From the NCBI GenBank assembly GCA_027623095.1, contig JAQBVM010000041.1, positions 1 to 32,140 on the forward strand: a stretch of 32,140 bases of DNA, written 5' to 3'. Below, piece by piece: positions 6,941 through 15,530 of this stretch; the first letter of the stretch is position 1, and each line of letters starts with the position of its first letter. This stretch comes from Verrucomicrobiota bacterium (lineage in GTDB: Bacteria; Verrucomicrobiota; Verrucomicrobiia; Limisphaerales; SIBE01). The translations under genes and the position numbers were made by a program. The notes under the pieces were generated by a model that was not told the DNA's origin, made no database searches, and saw only the letters and a program-made list of their open reading frames with translations.

Positions 6941-7848
6941 ATGAAAGCTCAGCTTCAATTGATTGTTTTGGTTTTGCTTTGCGAATGCCTGCCGCATAAC
7001 GGATCAACTCTTGGCGCGACAGATGCCACTTACCAAGTCCCACAGCTCCCTGCGGACAACCTGGTGAAGAATCCGTGGTTTCGGAACCGAGACGGCACCA
7101 AGCCCGGCATGGATTCATGGATTTCGGACGGAAGGTGGGGTGCGACCGATAAAGACGGCAACCCGACTCCAGACAAAGTTTTGGGCACGGCCGCCCGGAT
7201 TTCGACAGGTCGAGGCGAGGATCAAGTGGGCCAGACTGTTCAGCCGGGTGTGGACACGTACTTGTACCAGACTATTGCGCCGATCCGGCCAAGCGGATGC
7301 TCAAGTTCGACATGTACTGGGTCACTCATACTGTGAATCCGGGGGAGGTAATCATCTTTGGCGGCGAATCGCCGGACGGACCTTGGAATGAGGTTTGGAA
7401 GCCGTTCTATCAGGTCCACACAAAGGCGATCATCCCGGAATCCCGCCGAGGTCAGGATTTGTGGAAATATTATTCCGACAGCACTGATTTGGCGGTCACG
7501 ACGCTGTCCCGAGGATGGCCCTACTACAAGTTGGAAGTGCATGCAATACTCCCGGATGAGTCGGGCGGTTTCAAAATCACCGGGATCTACTTCACCGTTG
7601 CAGGAGATCCGATCGGCGCTCTGCGAATCAATTCAACCGTCATCACAAACGTTGGCCTCCAGATTGGCTTCACTGCGACCGAGGGAACATCGTATTCAAT
7701 GGAATACTGCGACTCCCTTTCCGGCGGCGTCTGGCAGGCATTCGCCGACGTTCCCGCCGGGGTGGCTCGCTCCGTGACGGTAACCGCCTCTTTGGTGATT
7801 GGTCATGCCCAGCGTTTCTACCGGATCGTTTTGCACGCTTCTCCCTGA
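6941..7848 (+). pseudogene. Secreted protein of unknown function, broken by one frameshift
   Basis: The ATG at 6941 opens a signal peptide (MKAQLQLIVLVLLCECLPHN) and about 110 residues including NLVKNPWFRNRDGTKPGMDSW, which resembles the start of a carbohydrate-binding jelly-roll domain. At about 7280 the sense moves to another frame: TYLYQTIA must continue as DPAKRMLKFDMYWVTHTVNPG, which requires one missing base. The second part (to 7848) ends with SLSGGVWQAFADVPAG and RFYRIVL, the C-terminal domain common to verrucomicrobial exported proteins. With the base restored, it would be about 302 aa. Both halves are otherwise clean, so the break is recent or a sequencing error. Confidence 0.7.
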
Positions 7849-8207
7849 GTGTTCTCCTGAAAATCGCGCTGGAAAGGGAGACGAGAACTCAGCCGATTTC
7901 AAACGTGAAGTTCTTACCGCCATCGCGTGACGCGGAAGACGCGGCCGTTTTGAAACTCACCAACACCACCACATCCTCCTTACTCCCAAACCCGTCAAAC
8001 GGCGCGGCACCGTCGGTTTGCTCCGGCAATTCGGAAGTTGTCCGATTCCCATCGCCGCCCCCGATCGGCACCGAATGCCAGCCAAATATGTTTTCCAAAG
8101 GATCGGTGATGGAGCGGATACTTGACGAGCGTGAGACGCGATTGAAGTATCCGATTGCTATCGGGATCCAAGGCCACAATGCCTTTCTCGACGCCTTTCG
8201 ATGGAGC
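7849..8207. other. No supported gene
   Basis: Between the convergent secreted-protein remnant and the RM-associated gene. Minus-strand frames here give fragments such as KGIVALDPDSNRILQ and DGFGSKEDVVVLVSF, but they overlap the neighbouring gene out of frame and none forms a recognisable protein. It could be an eroded gene tail. Confidence 0.4.
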
Positions 8208-8903
8208 TCAGAATAGTCCTTTGTCGGCCTCTTTTCGCAACTGTTCGACTTGTTTGCCAAACTCGAGCCGTCCTTCATGCTCCAGCCGCTCGAAATTCGC
8301 GTAGTCAAAGATCGGCGATTCCACCGAGAGACTGCCGCCTGAATCGTTTGGCATATCCTTGAGCATCCCGCCCACTCCTGCCACCAAACCGTCATATTGC
8401 TGGAGCTTGTTTCGTAATTTTTCTTCCGAGCGCGTTTGGAAGTATTCGCCGTCGTCGGTCACTTCCACGGCCACGCCAAGCTGTCGCCAAAAATCCAGCA
8501 GGCTGATGATTTGCCGATGGCACTTGAGAAAATGTTCCCAGCCGTGCTCGCCCGCGTATTGCGTCTTGCAAAAACCTTTGAGCAACCAGCCGCCCTCGAA
8601 ACCTGTGGCGATTGACCCCGCGCGAAACGGAATTCGGCGTGGATACTGGCACAGGCCGAACAGCGCGTTCTCACAACCTTCACCCGGCCAGACTTCCACC
8701 ACCCAACCGCGTTTCGCGGGAGCATTCCCAAAACAACAATTTTCTTCGCGCCCCACTCTGACAAAGAGCCCTGTGAATGGTGTGTCCGCTTCAACGCGAG
8801 TGGCTTCACCGACTTCCGCGCAGCCAATCTTCCGGGCATAAAGGGCCGTGCGTTTAACGAGTTCGTGAACCACAGCGGAAGAAATGTTTTCCTCTACAGA
8901 CAA
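8208..8903 (-). CDS. Conserved protein of unknown function linked to the RM gene
   Basis: From the first usual start codon (TTG at 8903) the product is 231 aa. It resembles a hypothetical family that I recall as beginning with M-x-LTIHY-x-L and containing WPGEGCExAxFGLCxYP (here VWPGEGCENALFGLCQYP, about 71-88), GFCKTQYA (109-116) and LKCHRQIISLLD (125-136). The LTIHYGL motif is encoded here too, at 8904-8921, in the same frame just upstream of the TTG, but no ATG, GTG or TTG precedes it: the codon where ATG is expected (8925-8927) is ATC, and the RM gene's TAA lies two codons before that. Initiation may be non-standard, or the start may be lost. Function unknown. It probably shares a transcript with the RM gene. 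Confidence 0.72.
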   Translation of the reverse strand: MSVEENISSAVVHELVKRTALYARKIGCAEVGEATRVEADTPFTGLFVRVGREENCCFGNAPAKRGWVVEVWPGEGCENALFGLCQYPRRIPFRAGSIATGFEGGWLLKGFCKTQYAGEHGWEHFLKCHRQIISLLDFWRQLGVAVEVTDDGEYFQTRSEEKLRNKLQQYDGLVAGVGGMLKDMPNDSGGSLSVESPIFDYANFERLEHEGRLEFGKQVEQLRKEADKGLF

Positions 8904-8933
8904 CCCGTAATGGATCGTTAATCCGATATTCGC

Positions 8934-11900
8934 TTATGGTTGTTGCGGCTTTTTCTGTTTTGATTCACGGCGTGGTTTGCCGTGAGTCATCCAGAATTCC
9001 AACAAGCGCGCCAAATCGATTGCCTTCTTTTCATCACCCGTCCGGCTGCGAGCCAGTTCGTTTGCTTTTGCCGCAAGCGCGTCCAGGCGCGCCGTCAATC
9101 TGGCCTGCAAACTCTGCGCGGCTTTTTCCGTTTTAGGCAACCGCACCGCACCGTAAATGCCGCGTTGCGACAGCAAGTAAACCATTTCCGCGTGCGCCCG
9201 ACTTGGCAACGAGAGCGGCGGCACGTCGGCCTTGCCGCCTTTGGTCAGCCGGAAGAAAACGGTGTTTGCGTCCAACATATCGTTGGCGTCGGGCAGGCTG
9301 GCGTGACCTTCCGGGATGTTCACCGTCAAACTATCGGTTACTTCGCTGGCAATCCACGGAACGAGCGGCTGCTTGTCTTCTTCCGGCAGGCTGTCCCACA
9401 AATCGGCGGCCAACTCGTCAGTGCGAAACTCTCGTCCTCCTGTTCCAGCGCGTTGCTCCTGCTTTTGGATGTCCAAGATGCGGTTATGCCGGAAGTGCGC
9501 GGTGGTTTCGTGATACAACTCGTCGCAAAGTTTCTCACGTTCGGCGGCATCGCTTACGCCCAGCAGTTCAAACACCGCCAGATCAAGCGCACGCCGGTCA
9601 GACATGGTTAATTCTATCGGCAAACTAATCGGTTTTTCGGCCAGCTTTTTGGCCCGCTCTGCCAACTGGCATTCCAAAAACTCTTCTTCAACGAAATGCT
9701 GCGTGTCGCGCCGGCAGAGCTTGGCGAAAGCGTCTTGTAATTTCCTGGCGACGGTTTTGGTTACGAGACGCGCATCGGGAAGTTCCAACAAGTTCACATC
9801 CACAACTTCCGTTTTCAAAGTTCCCTCTGTGCCTGCGTAGCGACCAAAATAAAACTTGAACAGACAGACCAACGTGGAATTCAAAACAGCCGCCAAGATT
9901 TCCGGCGAGCACTTTTCGTCAACTACAGTCACGTCATACAAATTGCAGTTCACGATGAGCTGATTCTTGTTGTGAACGATGACATGACGATATTTCTGGA
10001 TTTTCGGCCAAATGAAATGTCCGTACTTTGTGAAAGTGAGATCATACCACGGTTCGCGTCCAACACACGTTGACCGCAGCGGCACGGGTACGGCTTTACT
10101 TTTCTTTGAAGCGAAAGAGGTTTTTTCGCCGTAGCGGAGATATTTCTGAACGTAAGTTCCTTTCAGCTTTTCCATCGGCTCGGACACAAACAAAATCAGC
10201 CGATTCAATTCCGCAGCGGTTAGGACTGGGCGCGTGATGTTCATCAAGCTGTGAACTTCTGGCCTGAGATATTCTGCTTCAATCGGATGCACCGTGCCGT
10301 CACCAGCCAGAATCAGCTTCACCTTGGCGGATTCAACCTCTGCCCGCTTGCAATGTGTATGCAATGGCGCGTCATTCCATTCGAGCTTGGAATATTCTTC
10401 CAAAAACTTCTCTGAAACGTCGCGTGGCATGAAGAAGGCATCGCAACCGCTGGTGATACCACGGCGAATGGTCGTGAGTTCGCCGAGTGGTACGAAGCGA
10501 CTGGCGTAACGCTCCATAATTTGAAAATAAAGATTGGGCGCACGGAGATACTTGCCCCACTTGCCGCCACCATATTTCGGGCCGTAGCCAATACCCCCGT
10601 CATCGCGCAAAAGGCCGTTGCCGTTTTCGTCATACACGCCGTTGTCTTCGCCCTCTACTTCGTCGCCTTCCGCCGGATTGACGCTCTTGATTCCTTCCGC
10701 CGAGTCACGCTGTTTCTGCATTTCAAACAGTCGCCCGGCCCGCAGACCGTCTTCCCAGAGGTCTTTTTGTTTCTTCACCACCACGCGCCAGCCGTCGCGG
10801 GTCGCGTTCTTTTTGCAGGCCAGAATTTCAGCGCGGAATTCTTCCGCCGCCGTCTGCCGGGCGTTTTCGTCAGGGCGCTCACCAAGAATGGTTTTGAGTG
10901 GCGTGTCGAGCCGAACGAACTTGACCAGTTGCTTGTCGCGTTCGGCGTGATCGTCGCACCGTTGCATAATCACCGCGCACGTATTGACGCGGGCATCTTC
11001 AAACCACGGCTCGGCGTTGCTTTCCAAAATTGCGTGAAGTTTGAAATTGGTGAGAGCCCATGATTGCATGGCGAAGCCGTATTCGGCGTCGAGCCAACTG
11101 GACGAAACAACAAAACCAAACCAGCCATTTTCCTTCAGGAGATGTGCTGCGGTCGGCCAGAAATAGCAATGCAGGTCGCTCCGTCCGCTGAGTTTCAAGT
11201 TCGGCCAGAATTCGGCGCACAGTTCGAGCAAGTCTTCCTTCGCCTGCATCGGCTTGACGCCCTTTTGCCCGCGCCGGGGAATGAGTTCCTGCCGCACGTA
11301 AGGCGGATTGCCGACGACGGCGTCGAGCGGCGGCAGATAAACCGGACCGGGTGTGCGCTCGCCTTGCAATCCTTGCGGCAACAAACAGAACGGTTTTTTC
11401 TTCGCGACCGTTGCGGCGACTTCAAAGAAATTGCCGCGCCGGACGCGCGGGTAGTTTTCTTCGTCGCGAATGTCACGGGCGGCGAGGTTCAGCGTGCAGA
11501 GATGAGCCGCGAACAGAGATATGTCCACGACGTCCTCGTTGGTATAATGCTGGCCGAATTTGTGGCGTTCTTCCGGTGCGATCAGCTTCTTGAAGATGCC
11601 GCCCAAAATATCCGTGCGAATCTCTTTGAAGTTGAACGGGCGAAGGTTTTCCAGCACGGAACGCCAGGCTTCCAAAGAATGTTCATGACCAAAGATCAAC
11701 GGCCCTGCCCAATCTTTTTCCGCAGGGTAGAACAGCGTTTCGTAATCGCCCGTGGCGTCAACGGCATTTTGAAACGTCTTTTGAAAATGCAGGTAGAGTT
11801 CGTCCGCCGGACTGGCCTTCTTCGGAACTTGAAGCTCTTTCAACTCGTCGAATTTGCGGCGGACGGATTCGTAAAACAGCAAACGGTTGGCGAAGACGTA

Positions 11901-12626
11901 ACAGAGTGTGCGCGCCGCGCGGTCAATCAGCATCCGCCACACGTTCGGGTCATTGCGGATGACTTGCCAACCCTGATCGCCGGCCATCCATTCCTGCAAG
12001 AGCGCGTCGAATTGTTTTTCGGCGGCGGATTTCGCCCAAAGAAATTCCGCCGTGAGTTTCACCGGCCAGGAAATATGGCTTTCAAAGGCGCGGATGAAGA
12101 ATTCGTCGGGCGGCATTCCCCAATCCGGCTGCTTGCCTTCCATGATGGCCTGCAAGTCAGCAAAGAAATCAGCGAGAAATTTCTGGATGCGTTTCTCGAC
12201 TTCCGCGCGGGAAACATCGTCGGGATTATCGAGGTCAAGGCCGAGGTCATAATCCTTGACCCGGCGCTCCATGATCGGGAGATGCCACAGTTTGGCGTCG
12301 AACAGAACGAGCTTGTTGACATTCCAAGTGAAGAAAAACTCTGCCCCCATGTTGGAGGCTTTCTGGTAGGAGTCGTCAACCAGCGCGGCATTGTAAGCAT
12401 TGCGGCCGTCCGGCGTCCCCGGCAGCTTTACTTCCCCGGCGAGAATCAACTGGTCGCTTTTTCCATAGACGCGCAGATCGGAACGTTTGCGCTTAATGCC
12501 TTTGGATTCCTCAATCTCAGTGCGCTTGAAAGACAAAGACGGGGTGTTTGCGAAAATGGAATCTGCCCACTTTGAAACACGGCTGCAAAAAGTGACTTCG
12601 TGAGTCCGAATATCCCGCTCGGCCAT
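8934..12626 (-). CDS. Type IIG restriction-modification enzyme (Eco57I-like), lacking SAM motif I
   Basis: With ATG at 12626 the protein is 1230 aa (a TTG at 12665 would add 13). Residues 1-110 form a PD-(D/E)xK nuclease: RSDLRVYG (Asp50) and LAGEVKLPG (Glu65, Lys67). A helical linker follows (about 150-350), then the N6-adenine methyltransferase: KFGQHYTNEDVVD (about 356-368), NPPYVRQE (motif IV, 440-443) and FGFVVSSSWLD. The C-terminal half (about 640-960) is a TaqI-like target-recognition domain. Relatives have about 45-50 residues with motif I (DPACGSG) between EDVVD and VDISxFAAHLxTLNL; here the two sides are joined directly (Asp368-Ile369). The frame is intact otherwise. Without motif I, SAM binding and thus DNA methylation should fail; type IIG cleavage usually also needs SAM. 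The partner gene lies 30 bases downstream. Confidence 0.88.
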   Translation of the reverse strand: MAERDIRTHEVTFCSRVSKWADSIFANTPSLSFKRTEIEESKGIKRKRSDLRVYGKSDQLILAGEVKLPGTPDGRNAYNAALVDDSYQKASNMGAEFFFTWNVNKLVLFDAKLWHLPIMERRVKDYDLGLDLDNPDDVSRAEVEKRIQKFLADFFADLQAIMEGKQPDWGMPPDEFFIRAFESHISWPVKLTAEFLWAKSAAEKQFDALLQEWMAGDQGWQVIRNDPNVWRMLIDRAARTLCYVFANRLLFYESVRRKFDELKELQVPKKASPADELYLHFQKTFQNAVDATGDYETLFYPAEKDWAGPLIFGHEHSLEAWRSVLENLRPFNFKEIRTDILGGIFKKLIAPEERHKFGQHYTNEDVVDISLFAAHLCTLNLAARDIRDEENYPRVRRGNFFEVAATVAKKKPFCLLPQGLQGERTPGPVYLPPLDAVVGNPPYVRQELIPRRGQKGVKPMQAKEDLLELCAEFWPNLKLSGRSDLHCYFWPTAAHLLKENGWFGFVVSSSWLDAEYGFAMQSWALTNFKLHAILESNAEPWFEDARVNTCAVIMQRCDDHAERDKQLVKFVRLDTPLKTILGERPDENARQTAAEEFRAEILACKKNATRDGWRVVVKKQKDLWEDGLRAGRLFEMQKQRDSAEGIKSVNPAEGDEVEGEDNGVYDENGNGLLRDDGGIGYGPKYGGGKWGKYLRAPNLYFQIMERYASRFVPLGELTTIRRGITSGCDAFFMPRDVSEKFLEEYSKLEWNDAPLHTHCKRAEVESAKVKLILAGDGTVHPIEAEYLRPEVHSLMNITRPVLTAAELNRLILFVSEPMEKLKGTYVQKYLRYGEKTSFASKKSKAVPVPLRSTCVGREPWYDLTFTKYGHFIWPKIQKYRHVIVHNKNQLIVNCNLYDVTVVDEKCSPEILAAVLNSTLVCLFKFYFGRYAGTEGTLKTEVVDVNLLELPDARLVTKTVARKLQDAFAKLCRRDTQHFVEEEFLECQLAERAKKLAEKPISLPIELTMSDRRALDLAVFELLGVSDAAEREKLCDELYHETTAHFRHNRILDIQKQEQRAGTGGREFRTDELAADLWDSLPEEDKQPLVPWIASEVTDSLTVNIPEGHASLPDANDMLDANTVFFRLTKGGKADVPPLSLPSRAHAEMVYLLSQRGIYGAVRLPKTEKAAQSLQARLTARLDALAAKANELARSRTGDEKKAIDLARLLEFWMTHGKPRRESKQKKPQQP

Positions 12627-12924
12627 ATCCAAGGTGTAAAGATTGGACCGGGATTTGACGACCAAATTGTTTGGTCCAGCGAATTCCAGCCTTAGTCATT
12701 AGCGTACGTTGCGCCGGCATAATCCTTCCTTAAAGCCTGACCAATGAGCCTCGTCATCTTCTAGGAGTCCCACGCGACGCCTTTAGGAGGGACCATTAAG
12801 GCCGTTGCATTTGCTTCGTGCCGCTCAAAAATTCTTTCGCCGTACGTAATATCCGGGCTAATATGAGCCCGTGATTTTCGTGAACTAAGTTCCGGATCGG
12901 TAGTTATGATAAACAAATAATGGA
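12627..12924. other. Divergent intergenic region with a 6-bp hairpin
   Basis: This region separates the RM gene (-) from the SMP-30 gene (+) and should hold both promoters, none of which I can place with confidence. CGGGCT (12854-12859) pairs with AGCCCG (12866-12871) around a 6-nt AT-rich loop, 54 bases before the SMP-30 start; no T-run follows on either strand, so it is not a standard terminator. Confidence 0.4.
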
Positions 12925-13806
12925 ATGAAAAACATTTCGGCTGAATGCGTGTTTGAAGCGAAGGCTGTTCTGGGAGAAGGCCCCTCGTGGGATGCCGCAG
13001 GACAGAGAGTGTTGTGGGTGGACATCGAATCGTCGCTTGTTTGCCTGTTTGATCCGGCCAAGACAGAGAACAAATCGTTTTCGACAGGCTGCCACGTCGG
13101 ATCCGCCGTTCTCAGCAAGCGAGGGGATGTCATTGCGGCCACTCAAAAAGGGTTTGCGCGCCTAGATCTGAACACAGGTCAACTCACTCCGATCTGCGAT
13201 CCGGAATCGGATCTTCCCAATAACCGATTCAACGATGGGAAATGCGATCCCGCCGGCCGGTTTTGGGCGGGCACGATGGGATATGACGAAAGCAAAACAA
13301 CCGGCAGCCTTTATGTTCTGGATGAACACCTAAACTCGAAGAAGATACTGGATGGCGTCGCAATATCAAACGGACTTGCCTGGACTGAAAACCGTCGGAC
13401 CATGTATTTTATCGACACACCTACCATGTGTGTTGACGCATTCGATTTCGATCCAACGAACTCTTCAATTTCCAACCGCAGGACTGCGATTCGAATCCCC
13501 GAAGGAATCGGCTATCCGGACGGAATGACCATTGATCGCGAGGGCATGCTTTGGATTTGCCTTTGGGACGGATGGGCCGTCACTCGTTGGAATCCAAATA
13601 CCGGCGAGCAATTGGGAAAAATCAACCTTCCGGTTGCACGCGCCACAGCGTGCTGCTTCGGCGGGAAAAACCTGGACGAACTTTATATTACATCCGCTTC
13701 GACGCGACTTTGCGAATCCGAGTTGGACAAGCAACCGCTCGCCGGAAGCCTTTTTCGCGCATTGACGGGGGTGTCGGGATTTCCTCCTTTCCTATTCGAC
13801 GGATGA
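12925..13806 (+). CDS. SMP-30/gluconolactonase/LRE family protein
   Basis: The 293-aa protein covers the whole six-bladed beta-propeller of the SMP-30 (regucalcin) family. The four metal ligands and their contexts are present: Glu18 (GEGPSWD), Asn103 (NNRFNDGKCD), Asn149 (SNGLAW) and Asp199 (GYPDGMTID). These enzymes hydrolyse sugar-acid lactones (glucono-, arabino- or xylonolactone) in the cytoplasm; no signal peptide is seen. The C-terminus ends PLAGSLFRALTGVSGFPP, as in complete members. The ribosome-binding site is weak. It stands alone, with no sugar-oxidation genes nearby, so the substrate remains open. Confidence 0.9.
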   Translation: MKNISAECVFEAKAVLGEGPSWDAAGQRVLWVDIESSLVCLFDPAKTENKSFSTGCHVGSAVLSKRGDVIAATQKGFARLDLNTGQLTPICDPESDLPNNRFNDGKCDPAGRFWAGTMGYDESKTTGSLYVLDEHLNSKKILDGVAISNGLAWTENRRTMYFIDTPTMCVDAFDFDPTNSSISNRRTAIRIPEGIGYPDGMTIDREGMLWICLWDGWAVTRWNPNTGEQLGKINLPVARATACCFGGKNLDELYITSASTRLCESELDKQPLAGSLFRALTGVSGFPPFLFDG

Positions 13807-13935
13807 ACAAAAACTTCCATAATCGGTAGCGAATCGGCGCCATCAACGAAACAGGTTAGTCACTGAAAACACAATCGAACCATCCGGCGCAATCAATACT
13901 CACAGAATTTTTCCTTTGTAACTCACAATTCACAA

Positions 13936-13979
13936 CGATCCGCCTTACAATCCGGATATGCTGTTATACTGGCGGATCG
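13936..13979 (+). promoter_or_regulatory. 9-bp inverted repeat around a -10-like hexamer
   Basis: CGATCCGCC (13936-13944) and GGCGGATCG (13971-13979) are exact reverse complements, 26 bases apart. TATACT (13965-13970), a good -10 hexamer, lies just inside the right arm, about 70 bases upstream of the 14041 start. A -35 match is poor. It may be an operator spanning the promoter of the downstream gene, or simply a stem-loop. Confidence 0.3.
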
Positions 13980-14040
13980 CCCTTTCACGAATAAGCTAAG
14001 CGAACGATCGAAAACAGAATCGAAATAACTACTTCAAACC

Positions 14041-14478
14041 ATGAACGAATCACATACGCCACAGAATGAACCGAATAGCCCAGGCCAAGATTCCGCTGAC
14101 ACTCCTAAGCCTCAGCCTGAATCGAATCAACTCCCGCCTAGGTGCGCATTTCAATCTCTTTGCGGCGCCGTAAACAGCGGCGCTTCACGCGCGAAGGCAG
14201 CCGCCGAAAAGGCCGCTCCGAATGTGCAAGCCGCGACGAAATCAGCTCTCTACTGGACAGCCTACGGACTTTCGTACGCATCGGTTTTTAGTTGGACCCT
14301 GGCAGCTCACCTCACTCCAGAATCGTCAAAGTCTGGTTTTCGGGCTGGCGTTGCTGCCGGAAAGGAGGCGGTTGGCAACTTGGTTGAGAAACTCAAGCGG
14401 TCCGGAGAAAAAACTGCAGCGGAGACTTCGTCCGACTCCGCCCCGCTCACAGCGGAGACTCAGCCCAGCCCCGCTTAG
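14041..14478 (+). CDS. Small Ala-rich protein of unknown function
   Basis: The 145-aa product has a disordered N-terminus rich in Pro, Ser and Gln (1-35), an Ala-rich amphipathic helix (about 47-68), a moderately hydrophobic stretch with YWTAYGLSYASVFSWTLAAH (71-90) that could lie at or in a membrane, and a second helix (about 98-124) before a Thr/Ser/Pro tail. I do not recognise a family. The middle resembles short helical proteins that associate with membranes or with partner proteins. Its TAG stop (14476-14478) overlaps the TAA stop of nadA (14475-14477, opposite strand), so the genes converge with no spacer. Confidence 0.6.
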   Translation: MNESHTPQNEPNSPGQDSADTPKPQPESNQLPPRCAFQSLCGAVNSGASRAKAAAEKAAPNVQAATKSALYWTAYGLSYASVFSWTLAAHLTPESSKSGFRAGVAAGKEAVGNLVEKLKRSGEKTAAETSSDSAPLTAETQPSPA

Positions 14479-15476
14479 GGCCTCGCCGAAATCTCGAGCA
14501 TCCGTTCGATCGGAATGCGAGCTCGCTGAATGACATCCTCAGCGAGCTCGACCGCTGGAGCTCGATTCGCCATGCAGTCGTATAGCTTCTCGAGTGTGTT
14601 CATCTTCATGAACCGGCATTCATTGCACATGCAGTTTTCAGTTGGGGCGGGAATGAATTCTTTTCCGGGGCATTCCTTCCGCAATCGGTGAAGCATCCCG
14701 GCTTCGGTCGCAACGATAAACGCGCAAGCTGGATTCTGCCGGCAATAACTGATCATTTTCTCAGTCGAACAGACTTCGTCCGCGAGCATTCGCACCGCCT
14801 TAATACACTCCGGATGCGCAATCAACGGAGCATCCGGAAACTCAGTCCGAATTCGTGTAATAGCGGCATGGGTCCATTCCACATGCACGTAACAATTGCC
14901 CTTCCAGAGCGTCATCGGGCGCCCGGTCTTTTCTATGACCCATGCGCCAAGATTCTCATCGGGAACAAACAACAGCTCACGATCTTTTGGCGCGGCATTA
15001 ACAATTCTTTCAGCGTTGCCACTGGTGCAAATCACATCGCTCAGTGCCTTTACCTCCGCGCTGCAATTAATGTATGCAATGGTCCATAAATCTGGTCTTG
15101 TCTCCTGCAGCGCTTTCAATTTCGGTGCCGGACAACTCTCCTCGAGCGAACAACCGGCATCCCGATCCGGAAGCAACACGACCTTGCCCGGATTCAAGAT
15201 CTTCGCCGTTTCAGCCATAAAATGCACCCCGCAGAAAACAATTACCTCCGCATCTGTTTTCGCGGCTTGCTGAGAAAGACCAAGCGAATCGCCGACGTAA
15301 TCCGCGATATCTTGAATTTCAGGGACCTGATAGTTGTGAGCGAGAATCACAGCCTTCATCTCTCTTTTTAAGGCGAGAATATCTCGTGAGAGCGCGTCGA
15401 GCCGAGCGGGAGGAGTTGGCTGGCGAACTCCGAGCCGTTCACCCCTGCGGGGTTGGACTTCTGTCAAGTCGATCAT
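14475..15476 (-). CDS. nadA: Quinolinate synthase NadA
   Basis: The 333-aa enzyme condenses iminoaspartate (from NadB) with dihydroxyacetone phosphate to quinolinate, the de novo precursor of NAD. The three conserved cysteines that hold the oxygen-sensitive [4Fe-4S] cluster are Cys138 (YINCSAEVK), Cys195 (WKGNCYVHVEW) and Cys287 (NECRFMKMN). Other hallmarks are VILAHNYQVPEIQDIADYVG (43-62), CGVHFMAETAKIL and LPDRDAGCSLEESC. The ATG at 15476 lies 54 bases after the lpxA stop, so it can be the last gene of the rpsO-pnp-lpxC-lpxA run. No nadB or nadC is in the window. The N-terminal 25 residues (LTEVQPRRGERLG...) are variable in the family and the start could be slightly downstream. Confidence 0.96.
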   Translation of the reverse strand: MIDLTEVQPRRGERLGVRQPTPPARLDALSRDILALKREMKAVILAHNYQVPEIQDIADYVGDSLGLSQQAAKTDAEVIVFCGVHFMAETAKILNPGKVVLLPDRDAGCSLEESCPAPKLKALQETRPDLWTIAYINCSAEVKALSDVICTSGNAERIVNAAPKDRELLFVPDENLGAWVIEKTGRPMTLWKGNCYVHVEWTHAAITRIRTEFPDAPLIAHPECIKAVRMLADEVCSTEKMISYCRQNPACAFIVATEAGMLHRLRKECPGKEFIPAPTENCMCNECRFMKMNTLEKLYDCMANRAPAVELAEDVIQRARIPIERMLEISARP

Positions 15477-15530
15477 CTCAACAACTTACGCTCCTCTTGG
15501 AACGGCGGCAACAATTGGTTCTTAGCCGGA

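Noticed and set aside
7889-8395. A 168-codon minus-strand frame
   Set aside because: Its first third overlaps the RM-associated gene out of frame, and no family is recognised for the rest.
11064-12575. A 503-codon open frame on the plus strand
   Set aside because: It is antisense to the RM gene, which has clear domains; the frame arises from that gene's base composition and matches no family.
12854-12871. Terminator between the RM and SMP-30 genes
   Set aside because: The hairpin has no T-run on either strand and lies between divergent genes.
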